Of a stretch of 7,493 nucleotides of DNA, positions 1 through 7,100 are shown piece after piece; position 1 is the stretch's first letter; each line of letters opens with the position of its first letter. The notes below the pieces were generated by a model. The model did no database searches. It worked only from the letters and a program-made list of their open reading frames with translations, and was not told where the DNA came from. The position numbers and the translations under genes are program-made. Source of the DNA: Thermococcaceae archaeon (lineage in GTDB: Archaea > Methanobacteriota_B > Thermococci > Thermococcales > Thermococcaceae); the NCBI GenBank assembly GCA_027064745.1, contig JAMOPD010000344.1, positions 1-7,493 of the forward strand, in the 5' to 3' direction.

Positions 1-29
1 TCTTAAATTGGGCTATACTACGAATCCCC

Positions 30-1358
30 CTATCCCTCCGGGCTTTCATTTCCTTCACCTCCAAATATAACATGATAATTCATCTCGGGCTTGAAATATT
101 GCTTTCTTTTTATCCAAATAAAACCATCTCCTTTTGAAATAACTGCAACATCAATTGGTCCACCAACAGTTTCAAGTTCTGGGGTATATTTGCGGCGTAA
201 TGATGTTAAATGCACTAAACTTTCTGCAAGAGCTGCCAATTCATCTTTTGGAAGTACTCCAACGATGGCCAAGATAGGTTGGGCATACTCCTCTTCTCTG
301 AAACTTTTAATACCATTTATGAGGTTTTCAATGATAATTTTATTGTCTTCCTCTAATCGGGCAACTAAGTCTTGTTTTTCTTTTTCATTATATTTATTAA
401 GGCGAGATATTATAAGTTTTGTGTATTCCTCTAACACCTCAGACATGTATCTTTTAATCTCATCAATGTACTTTGGTGCAATTCCTCCCATAAAGGTGTC
501 AATCATGCCTCTCTGGGCAAATGGGATGACTGCCGCATCACTTTCCTCTCCTATTTTATGGTATATACCTCGACGATATTTGGGCTGTCCTTCAATTATG
601 CACTCTATATCAAGAGAAATAAGGGAAGGAAATACCTCCTTCTCTCCAAATCCAGCGATTACTATACCAGAAGTTCCTTGGTTAATAATTTCTTCCGGAA
701 ATCTTGTAAATAATAGAGTAGCAATCTCAACTAATTTGTCCTTCCCTTTATTAGGTATAGGAAGTTTCTCAAACCGTTCCTGTATGAGTTGAATAAAAGT
801 TTTCTTGTATTTTCTCTTTATTTTCTTCTCAAATTTTTCGTCAATATTTTCTGACCTTGGGCTATTAGTCCAGATATCATAGTGCCTCTCTATGACTTCC
901 ATGATTATGTTTTTTAATATGGTTTCTTCCTTATCCTCGGGAATTTCACCTTCATTTTTAATAATGGATTGGATTTTTTGAAAAATTTCATCTAGCATGA
1001 ATGAAAAATACCCATACACAGATGACTTCAGATTTCTCAGCTGCAAGAATTCTGGAAAAAGTGTTCTGTTGTCAGTCAAGAACTTCACAAAGTCCTCTGT
1101 GTACTCTTCTATAGTGTCAAATCCGCTTCCTCCTAATTTTTTCCTATACATTTTGATTATAGTTTCCCAAGGAGTTCCGATCAATGTGGCATTTCCGTAT
1201 ACCATCACTCCAACAGGATGAACTTTAGACAATGGGAAAAGTTTATTTGCAGATGGAAACACTTTAGGTCTATCGTAGAAAGGAGTACCTACGGTTACCG
1301 CACTGTCTGCGGCAAGAGCAACGGCTTCTCGATTTAATATGGCAATTTCACTTGTCAT
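30..1358 (-). CDS. Predicted Ntn-hydrolase (proteasome beta/HslV-like), complete, 442 aa
   Basis: The start of this protein matches the N-terminus of proteasome beta subunits. After Met removal it begins with Thr, and the segment REAVALAADSAVTVG follows. With that Thr as residue 1, Asp17 falls exactly where proteasome subunits carry their conserved acidic residue 17, and the NKLF segment (Lys38) resembles the KLF segment containing proteasome Lys33. GVMVYGNA (50-57) resembles the strand and turn after it. A largely helical, charged stretch (about 64-225) separates this part from further beta-like segments (GIVIAGFG 231-238, SLISLDIECII 245-255), then another helical part (about 295-350) and a final strand-like segment (GGPIDVAVISKGDGF, 399-413). 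The family is therefore inferred to be a threonine-nucleophile amidohydrolase, but at 442 residues it is about twice the size of a proteasome subunit. No signal peptide or membrane segment is seen, so it is probably cytoplasmic. The ATG at 1356-1358 is preceded by GGGGAT at 5-nt spacing and is the only start that places Thr at position 2. The substrate is unknown, and no ATPase partner lies nearby. Confidence 0.8.
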   Translation of the reverse strand: MTSEIAILNREAVALAADSAVTVGTPFYDRPKVFPSANKLFPLSKVHPVGVMVYGNATLIGTPWETIIKMYRKKLGGSGFDTIEEYTEDFVKFLTDNRTLFPEFLQLRNLKSSVYGYFSFMLDEIFQKIQSIIKNEGEIPEDKEETILKNIIMEVIERHYDIWTNSPRSENIDEKFEKKIKRKYKKTFIQLIQERFEKLPIPNKGKDKLVEIATLLFTRFPEEIINQGTSGIVIAGFGEKEVFPSLISLDIECIIEGQPKYRRGIYHKIGEESDAAVIPFAQRGMIDTFMGGIAPKYIDEIKRYMSEVLEEYTKLIISRLNKYNEKEKQDLVARLEEDNKIIIENLINGIKSFREEEYAQPILAIVGVLPKDELAALAESLVHLTSLRRKYTPELETVGGPIDVAVISKGDGFIWIKRKQYFKPEMNYHVIFGGEGNESPEG

Positions 1359-1390
1359 CGAATATCCCCAACATAAATGGTTTAATCTCC

Positions 1391-1408
1391 TAAAAAAAAT
1401 TTACCTTT
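1391..1408 (-). promoter_or_regulatory. Candidate BRE/TATA promoter of the Ntn-hydrolase gene
   Basis: On the minus strand this reads AAAGGTAAATTTTTTTTA, a purine-rich BRE-like start followed by an A/T-rich box. It lies about 35-50 nt upstream of the ATG, a plausible distance for an archaeal TATA element with a short leader. The match to a TATA consensus is loose and the region is generally A/T-rich, so the exact box is uncertain. Confidence 0.3.
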
Positions 1409-1470
1409 AACTAAAAGAGGCACCAATCAATACCGTCTATCCCCACAAGCTTACTGTGTTTTGTGAGCAC

Positions 1471-1505
1471 GAGAGTAATGAGGTATGTAATTCTCATCCT
1501 CTCTC
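1471..1505. repeat. Imperfect inverted repeat in the divergent intergenic region
   Basis: GAGAG (1471-1475) and ATGAG (1478-1482) can pair with CTCTC (1501-1505) and CTCAT (1493-1497) around a 10-nt loop, with a 2/3-nt internal bulge. It lies between the two divergent genes, upstream of both candidate TATA boxes, so it could be an operator. With only 10 pairs broken by a bulge, chance is also plausible. The remainder of the 251-bp gap holds no recognisable gene or RNA. Confidence 0.25.
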
Positions 1506-1555
1506 TTACTACCGTTTGAAATTTGTCCCAAAAGCCCTGAAAGTCAGTTCTATGA

Positions 1556-1573
1556 CCGGAATAAGATTTATTA
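1556..1573 (+). promoter_or_regulatory. Candidate BRE/TATA promoter of the prolyl oligopeptidase gene
   Basis: CCGGAATAAGATTTATTA contains a purine-rich BRE-like element followed by a TATA-like TTTATTA at 1567-1573. Archaeal start sites lie about 25 nt downstream of the TATA centre, which would put initiation near 1594-1597 and leave a leader of only about 13-16 nt before the ATG at 1610. The Shine-Dalgarno match in that leader (GTGG, 1601-1604) is weak, in keeping with a short-leader transcript. The placement is inferred from spacing. Confidence 0.4.
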
Positions 1574-1609
1574 CTAACCAACCTTAATTCTGAAATGGCA
1601 GTGGTTTAA

Positions 1610-3457
1610 ATGGAAGACCCACACATCTGGATGGAGAATCTGAATGATGAGAGAGTTCTGAAGTTCATTGAGGAGGAAAACAAGCGCTTTAGGAAATTCA
1701 TTGGTGATTTGCCAGAAAAGCTAATTGATGATGTGAGAAAGTACTATTATTTGCCCAACATCTGGGAGGCTCAAATTACAAAGAGAGGAACATTTGTGAA
1801 GATAAATGAAGCAGGAAGACAGCTCATAAAACTCCTTGAGACTGGAGAAATTATAGTTGATTCTAAAAAGCTTGAAGAAGAGCTTGGCGATGAGGTTCTC
1901 CTTCAGAGTTTCACCGCTGACAGAGAGGGGAAAAGATTGGCTTATAACTTCTCAATTGGAGGAGCTGATGAGGGGATAACGAGAATAATTGACCTTAAAA
2001 CTGGAGAAATCATCGAGGAGATAAAGCCATCCTTGTGGAATATCGTTTTTCTCGATGATGGTTATTATTTCGCTCGCTTCTACCGAAAAGAAAAGACTCC
2101 CGATGGAGTCTCTGCTCCAGCAGAGAGAATTTTTCTGAAGAAAGGGGAAGAGGAGGTTATGGTTTTTGGTGAGGGACTTGGTTCAGGATATTTCATGAAT
2201 CTGCACAAGAGTACGGATGGAAAGTGGGCAATGCTGACGGTTACATTCGGCTGGAACAAAGCCGATATCTATCTCGGCCCGATTGATAAGCCAGAAAAGT
2301 GGAGAAAAGTTTATTCAAGCGATGTTCCAGCGCATCCGATAGATGTCATCAATGGAAAGTTCTACATTTATACGCGCGAAGGTAAGATTATTGCCATCAA
2401 AAATGACAAAGTCGAGGAGATTATCCCAGAAAATGAGTTTCCGCTTGAGTGGGCGATTATTGTCAATGACAAAATACTCGCCAGCTATTTAGTCCATGCC
2501 TCCTCGAAACTTAAGGTGTTTGCACTTGATGGAATGCTCAGGGAAGAGATAAGCTTTGAGACGCCTGCACAGCTTTATCCGCTTGACCATGATGGAAAAC
2601 AGGCTCTCCTTAGATATGAGAGCTTTACAGCTCCCTACAGGCTTTATCGCTTTAGAGACAAGCTTGAGCTGATTGATGAGGTTGAAGTTGAAGGGGAATT
2701 CCAAGTAAGTGAAGATTTTGCAGTTTCCAAGGATGGAACAAGGGTTCATTATTTCATGGTCAAGAAAAAAGGAACAAAAAGCAACAAAGCTTGGGTTTTC
2801 GGGTATGGAGGCTTCAACATTGCCTTGCTCCCAAGGTTCATTCCTCAGGTGATTCCCTTCATTGAACGTGGTGGAACTTTTGTGATGGCAAACTTAAGAG
2901 GTGGGAGCGAATACGGTGAGGAATGGCACAGAGCTGGAATGGGGGAGAACAAGCAGAATGTCTTTGATGACTTCATTGCAGTTTTGGAGAAACTCAAGAG
3001 TGAAGGCTATAAAGTTGCCGCTTGGGGAAGGAGCAATGGCGGGCTTTTAGTTTCTGCCGTGCTAACACAGAGACCTGATCTTATGGACACCGCTTTAATT
3101 GGATACCCAGTTATAGACATGCTGAGGTTTCATAAACTCTACATCGGCAGCGTCTGGATTCCAGAATACGGAAACCCTGATGATCCAAAGGATAGGGAAT
3201 TTCTGCTAAAGTATTCACCTTATCACAATGTGAAGCCTCAAAAATATCCGCCGACGCTAATCTACACTGGTCTGTACGATGACAGAGTTCATCCTGCACA
3301 TGCGCTCAAATTCGCCAAGAAGCTGAAAGATGTCGGTGCTCCTGTTTATCTGCGCGTTGAGACAAAGAGTGGACACATGGGAGCTTCGCCAGAGACCAGA
3401 GTAAAAGAACTGGCAGATTTATTGGCGTTTGTGGTTAAAACCCTCACTATCATCTGA
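1610..3457 (+). CDS. Prolyl oligopeptidase (prolyl endopeptidase, family S9A), complete, 615 aa
   Basis: This is a cytoplasmic serine peptidase that cleaves short peptides on the C-terminal side of proline, and probably takes part in peptide breakdown in a peptide-fermenting archaeon. The start MEDPHIWMEN is typical of the family N-terminus. A short N-terminal segment is followed by a beta-propeller of about residues 45-365, which gates access by size. The alpha/beta-hydrolase domain occupies about 366-615. The nucleophile is Ser475 in GRSNGG. The acid is Asp557 in YDDRVHP, followed by Arg559, whose equivalent in the porcine enzyme contacts the substrate. The base is His589 in SGHMGASP. NLRGGSEYGEEWH (428-440) is a family hallmark before the active site. 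The length matches my memory of the 616-residue P. furiosus enzyme, and the catalytic domain is nearly identical to it. There is no signal peptide. The gene diverges from the Ntn-hydrolase gene and converges on the membrane protein gene, so it is probably monocistronic. The ATG directly follows an in-frame TAA, so the start cannot lie further upstream. Confidence 0.97.
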   Translation: MEDPHIWMENLNDERVLKFIEEENKRFRKFIGDLPEKLIDDVRKYYYLPNIWEAQITKRGTFVKINEAGRQLIKLLETGEIIVDSKKLEEELGDEVLLQSFTADREGKRLAYNFSIGGADEGITRIIDLKTGEIIEEIKPSLWNIVFLDDGYYFARFYRKEKTPDGVSAPAERIFLKKGEEEVMVFGEGLGSGYFMNLHKSTDGKWAMLTVTFGWNKADIYLGPIDKPEKWRKVYSSDVPAHPIDVINGKFYIYTREGKIIAIKNDKVEEIIPENEFPLEWAIIVNDKILASYLVHASSKLKVFALDGMLREEISFETPAQLYPLDHDGKQALLRYESFTAPYRLYRFRDKLELIDEVEVEGEFQVSEDFAVSKDGTRVHYFMVKKKGTKSNKAWVFGYGGFNIALLPRFIPQVIPFIERGGTFVMANLRGGSEYGEEWHRAGMGENKQNVFDDFIAVLEKLKSEGYKVAAWGRSNGGLLVSAVLTQRPDLMDTALIGYPVIDMLRFHKLYIGSVWIPEYGNPDDPKDREFLLKYSPYHNVKPQKYPPTLIYTGLYDDRVHPAHALKFAKKLKDVGAPVYLRVETKSGHMGASPETRVKELADLLAFVVKTLTII

Positions 3458-4172
3458 TTTTTGATTTTATTTTTTCAGCAATTCCCTGTCTAAAAAGAAT
3501 GTAATAACCTATCAGGTTTATCAAGATGGTTAATGTAGTTGCCATTATTAAAGCACGGTAGACGGCATCTTTAATGCTCTCATTCATCCTCCTGAATATT
3601 GCATAGCGAATATACTCTGATGGACTCATCGGTTTCATTGCTAAATTAACCTTAATGGTGCTTTTTTGAGGAAGTAAAGAAAAAGCATGATTCCATGTAG
3701 CAGTATAGATTCTGACATGTGTCCTGTTTTCAACACAATTATCAATCACAATGTTACCATACGAACATGTCAAGACACCGAAAGTAGCCCAGATTCTCTT
3801 GTGGTCATATGTTTCAAATGTTATCGTTCTGTTTTTAGGATAAACAGTAATAGGTTCTATATCCTCAGCTGAACCATAAAAGAGCAATCTAATGTACTTA
3901 TAAAGCTGGTCTATTATAGGTTTCCCACTATTCTCCCCTTTCCAGAGGACATAATATGTAACTCCCCCAGAACGCTCAAAAGTATATAGCATGAGCTCTG
4001 GTTTATCTTTTGGGAATGTGTAGATAATCGGAGAGTAACGAAGCGCTTTTTCTCCGTGAGCTGGAAGATAGCCTTCCAAGGTGTAACCGGTTTCATAAAG
4101 AGATATGCCAAGTATCATCATAAAATTAAGAATAATCCAGATTACAAAGAGCAATTTTTTCCACTTTGACAT
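3450..4172 (-). CDS. Unrecognised membrane-anchored protein with external domain, 240 aa
   Basis: I do not recognise a family. The N-terminus is MSKWKK followed by a hydrophobic segment (about 7-26, LLFVIWIILNFMMILGISLY), which suggests a signal anchor with the N-terminus inside. Residues about 27-206 form a soluble, Tyr- and beta-rich domain with two cysteines (136 and 146) that could form a disulfide. It has three N-glycosylation sequons (NRT at 114 and 149, NES at 197), in keeping with an external location. A second hydrophobic segment (about 207-227) is followed by a short basic tail, so both ends are probably cytoplasmic. I chose the ATG at 4170-4172 because AGGTGA sits 5 nt upstream; a GTG at 4179-4181 would add three residues and overlap the lhr stop as GTGA. 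The gene follows lhr in the same direction and is probably co-transcribed with it, with no obvious functional relation. Its last codons overlap the end of the convergent peptidase gene by 8 bp. Downstream there is no strong T-tract on its own strand. Confidence 0.8.
   Translation of the reverse strand: MSKWKKLLFVIWIILNFMMILGISLYETGYTLEGYLPAHGEKALRYSPIIYTFPKDKPELMLYTFERSGGVTYYVLWKGENSGKPIIDQLYKYIRLLFYGSAEDIEPITVYPKNRTITFETYDHKRIWATFGVLTCSYGNIVIDNCVENRTHVRIYTATWNHAFSLLPQKSTIKVNLAMKPMSPSEYIRYAIFRRMNESIKDAVYRALIMATTLTILINLIGYYILFRQGIAEKIKSKIR
3458..3475 (+). terminator. Oligo-T terminator of the prolyl oligopeptidase gene
   Basis: Immediately after the TGA stop the plus strand runs TTTTTGATTTTATTTTTT, three T-tracts of 5, 4 and 6 without a preceding GC-rich hairpin. 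This is the usual intrinsic termination signal of euryarchaeal RNA polymerase. It lies inside the last codons of the convergent minus-strand gene, where the same bases encode the Lys/Ile-rich C-terminus. Confidence 0.7.
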
Positions 4173-4177
4173 ATCAC

Positions 4178-4183
4178 TCACCT
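4178..4183 (-). promoter_or_regulatory. Shine-Dalgarno site deciding the start of the membrane protein
   Basis: The minus strand reads AGGTGA, a strong match to the archaeal GGTGA ribosome-binding consensus, 5 nt before the ATG at 4172. It overlaps the lhr stop codon (TGA at 4178-4180) and also contains the alternative GTG start at 4181, which has no comparable site of its own. This supports the ATG and suggests translation coupled to the end of lhr. Confidence 0.65.
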
Positions 4184-7100
4184 ATTTTGACAATCACTAT
4201 TTTCAATCATCGCCATTATCTTTCTATGCAGCTGCTTAATCAGCTCTCTCCTATCTTCCATAAGCACAACATCACTCGAGCCTATCACTTCAAGGTTGAA
4301 GGCAAACGGCGAAGGCAGTTCATTCTGTTCAAAAACTACTTTTATCTTACCCTCTTTGATCCACTTCAAAAACAGCTCCGCGTTTTTAACATCCATTTTA
4401 TCCTCCATGATCTCACGGTAGACCTCTTTGAGGAGTGGGAAGTCGGGATAATTCTCTTTGAGAACTCTGAGTAAAGTTACCGCCATTACCTGCTGTCTGC
4501 CGAGACGTTTGCTTCTACCAACATAACGCCTAAGGATCAGCAGACCTCTATTGGCAACATGCCTAAATCTTCGTTTTAAAAGCTCTGTATTGTCAAGGGC
4601 TCTCTTTAGTGTTTCTTTCATATCGTCAATTTCAAAGAGCGCTCTTATCTCCGTCTCACTCAATCTTTTTTCAGGAGGCAGGAGGAGAGCAAAGCCGTTG
4701 TCACTTATAGCTATTCCCACATTGCACTTTTTCCACTTACTCACCATATACGCGAAAACCCTACTTAATGCATCGTTGGCACGCCTGCCTATTAGGGTGT
4801 GGAAGAAATACTTGTTTCTCCTATCGCTAAGAACTTCCTCAACGAGGATGGTTTCATCATCTGGTATTGTGGAGTATCTAGCCTGCTCCCTGAAGTAGGC
4901 CAGAATCGCCTTTGCGGCTCTTTCATCTATACTGTACTTCCTCATGAGAAGTGACTTGCTGGCCATACCCTTGACTTCTCTCCTAAACCTCTGGATATCT
5001 AAAGCTAAGTCAAAGCTCAGCGGAAGCATCTCCGAGAACCATGCTGGAATAGTCGGTCTTGCTCCTTCCCTTGGAATTACATATATCTTATTACCCCTGC
5101 TTTTGACAAATTCATATGTTCTTCCAGCTAAAACAAATATGTCCCCAGGCATCAGCCTTTCAGCAAACTCTTCCTCCACTGTCCCAATGAGCTTTTTATC
5201 CGTTGTATAAACCCTTATCTTGGCTTCATCAGGTATAGTTCCAACATTCATGTAATAAATGGCTCTCGTCATCTTTCCTCTTCTTCCAAATTTGCCTTCC
5301 TCTTCATCGAGCCAAATCTTTGCATAAACTTTCTTTTCTTCTAAACCTGCATATTCGCCTGCCAGATATCTTAAAACGCTCATAAAATCTTCAAAAGAAA
5401 GATTACGATATGGATAAGCTCTCCTAACTAGGTTATAGGCATCTCTAATTTTCCAGACTTGGTTAAGTGCCATTCCAAGCAGATGCTGAACTAGAACATC
5501 GAGGGGATTCTCAGGTATTTTAATTCTATCTAGCCTCCTATTCCTTGCATTATGAGCCAAAACAGTACATTCAACTAAATCATCCCTGTCTAATACGAGA
5601 ATTATCCCTCTGCTTACATCATGCAAATGATGTCCTGCCCTACCGATTCTCTGTAACGCACGATTCACGCTCTTTGGAGAGCCGATTAAAACAACAAGAT
5701 CAATACTTCCGATATCTATTCCCAACTCAAGAGATGTAGAGCTGTTTTTTGAGATAAAGCCGTTAACAACATAGTTTTCAGTTTCTGAGTCTATTATTCC
5801 ATAGGCTTCATCGATAAAAGTAGGCTTAATTTCCTTGATTTTATCAAAGAATATATCACCCTCTGCAAGATTGAGTAACTCTTTTATTTCATGAGCGAGA
5901 TTTTTATCTCCCTTCTCCTCAGCTTTCCTCAAGTAGAATCTTAAAAGCTTAATCATGCTCCTTCTACTTATTTGTCTCATTCCTATTTCCACTTTTTCTG
6001 GATTATAAAGCTCTTTCTGCAGTCTGTAAGTGCTTATTCCAAGTCTCAATCGGATACTCCGAAGTTTCTTTCCCATATTCGGAATTACATCTTTGTTTGA
6101 GTAACCTGAGAATTTAAACTCCTTAATTTTCTTTAGTGTCTTTTTCCAGGGCTCTATAATTTCAAAAAATCGTCTAAGATATTCTCCTCCCAGCACTGCG
6201 ACGGTATAGGCGGTACCTCTTTTTGGAATTGTCCTACCTCTAAATATCTGAACTTCATTGTATGTTCTTTCCCTAATTGATGCAATAATTCCAAATGAGA
6301 GCAGTAAATTTCTAATACCTTCAGCAAAGTCCTTATTGAATGTTGTGAATCCTGCTGAGAATATCCGACCATTTTTAACTTCCAGGTATCCATCTCCATC
6401 AAAGTATCCAGACAAGAACTGTTTCCTATTCTCCAACGGAAGGATATATAGAACGTTTGGAAATGCTCCATTTTTAGATTTCCTACTATTGTTATCGACT
6501 AGAATTTTGAACATTTCCATAAGAGTCCTGAAAGACAGCTCTAGGCTATAGGTACTGGTATTTTGCTTTCTAATTATTGGCTTAACTCCAAACTCTTTTT
6601 TAGCCATTTCTCCATATTTTTCCAGCATTTCAAGGTCGCTTGAGAATAGGGTTATAGTTCCACTTTTCCATGAACCATCGGCAATCCAAAAGCCAAGGAG
6701 ACGAGTCATGAAAGGAGTAAAGGAGGAGGGTATCTGATACTTTCCTTTGTCTGTTGTTATCTTAATGACATTTTCGCTTGGCATTTCAAGAGAGAACTCT
6801 TTCAGAATTTTTCTTAGCAAGCTCCATCTGAACGGATAAAGTCCATTAAGCTGTCTTGTTAAGTAGCTTCGGCTCACTCCCATTCTCTTTGCAAAAGTAC
6901 TAATTGAACCGTATTTACCCTGTATTTCACTTTTTAGTTTGCTCAAGAACGCTTTTTTTAAATGGAGGTATGCTGAATCTGGCAGAAACTCAAAAATCTC
7001 AACTTCCTTCTCAACAGATGTAAACTTTCGAAGAACAGTTATATAATCCCCAACTTTCAAATCCCTCGCTTCGACCCACTCAGGATTTCCATCTTTATTA

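Noticed and set aside
1..29. Possible terminator or start of another gene at the left edge.
   Set aside because: The 29 bases beyond the Ntn-hydrolase stop show no T-tract, hairpin or convincing coding signal, and are too few to judge.
91..792. A 233-codon plus-strand frame opposite the Ntn-hydrolase gene.
   Set aside because: Its translation is rich in Ser, Ile and Leu with no recognisable motif, and the opposite strand encodes a protein with clear family features. It is an antisense shadow.
1595..1609. A four-codon reading frame (Met-Ala-Val-Val-stop) directly before the prolyl oligopeptidase ATG, in the same frame.
   Set aside because: The predicted transcription start falls at about the same place, so it would have little or no leader. 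Nothing else supports translation, and a run this short is expected by chance. It is useful only because its TAA fixes the peptidase start.
1359..1609. Possible small RNA or tRNA gene in the divergent intergenic region.
   Set aside because: No cloverleaf, conserved tRNA arm sequence or GC-rich island could be found; thermophile structural RNAs usually stand out as GC-rich, and this region does not.
4179..4181. GTG start for the membrane protein giving a 4-bp GTGA overlap with lhr.
   Set aside because: It remains possible, but the AGGTGA site is ideally spaced for the ATG at 4172 and overlaps the GTG itself, so the ATG was preferred.
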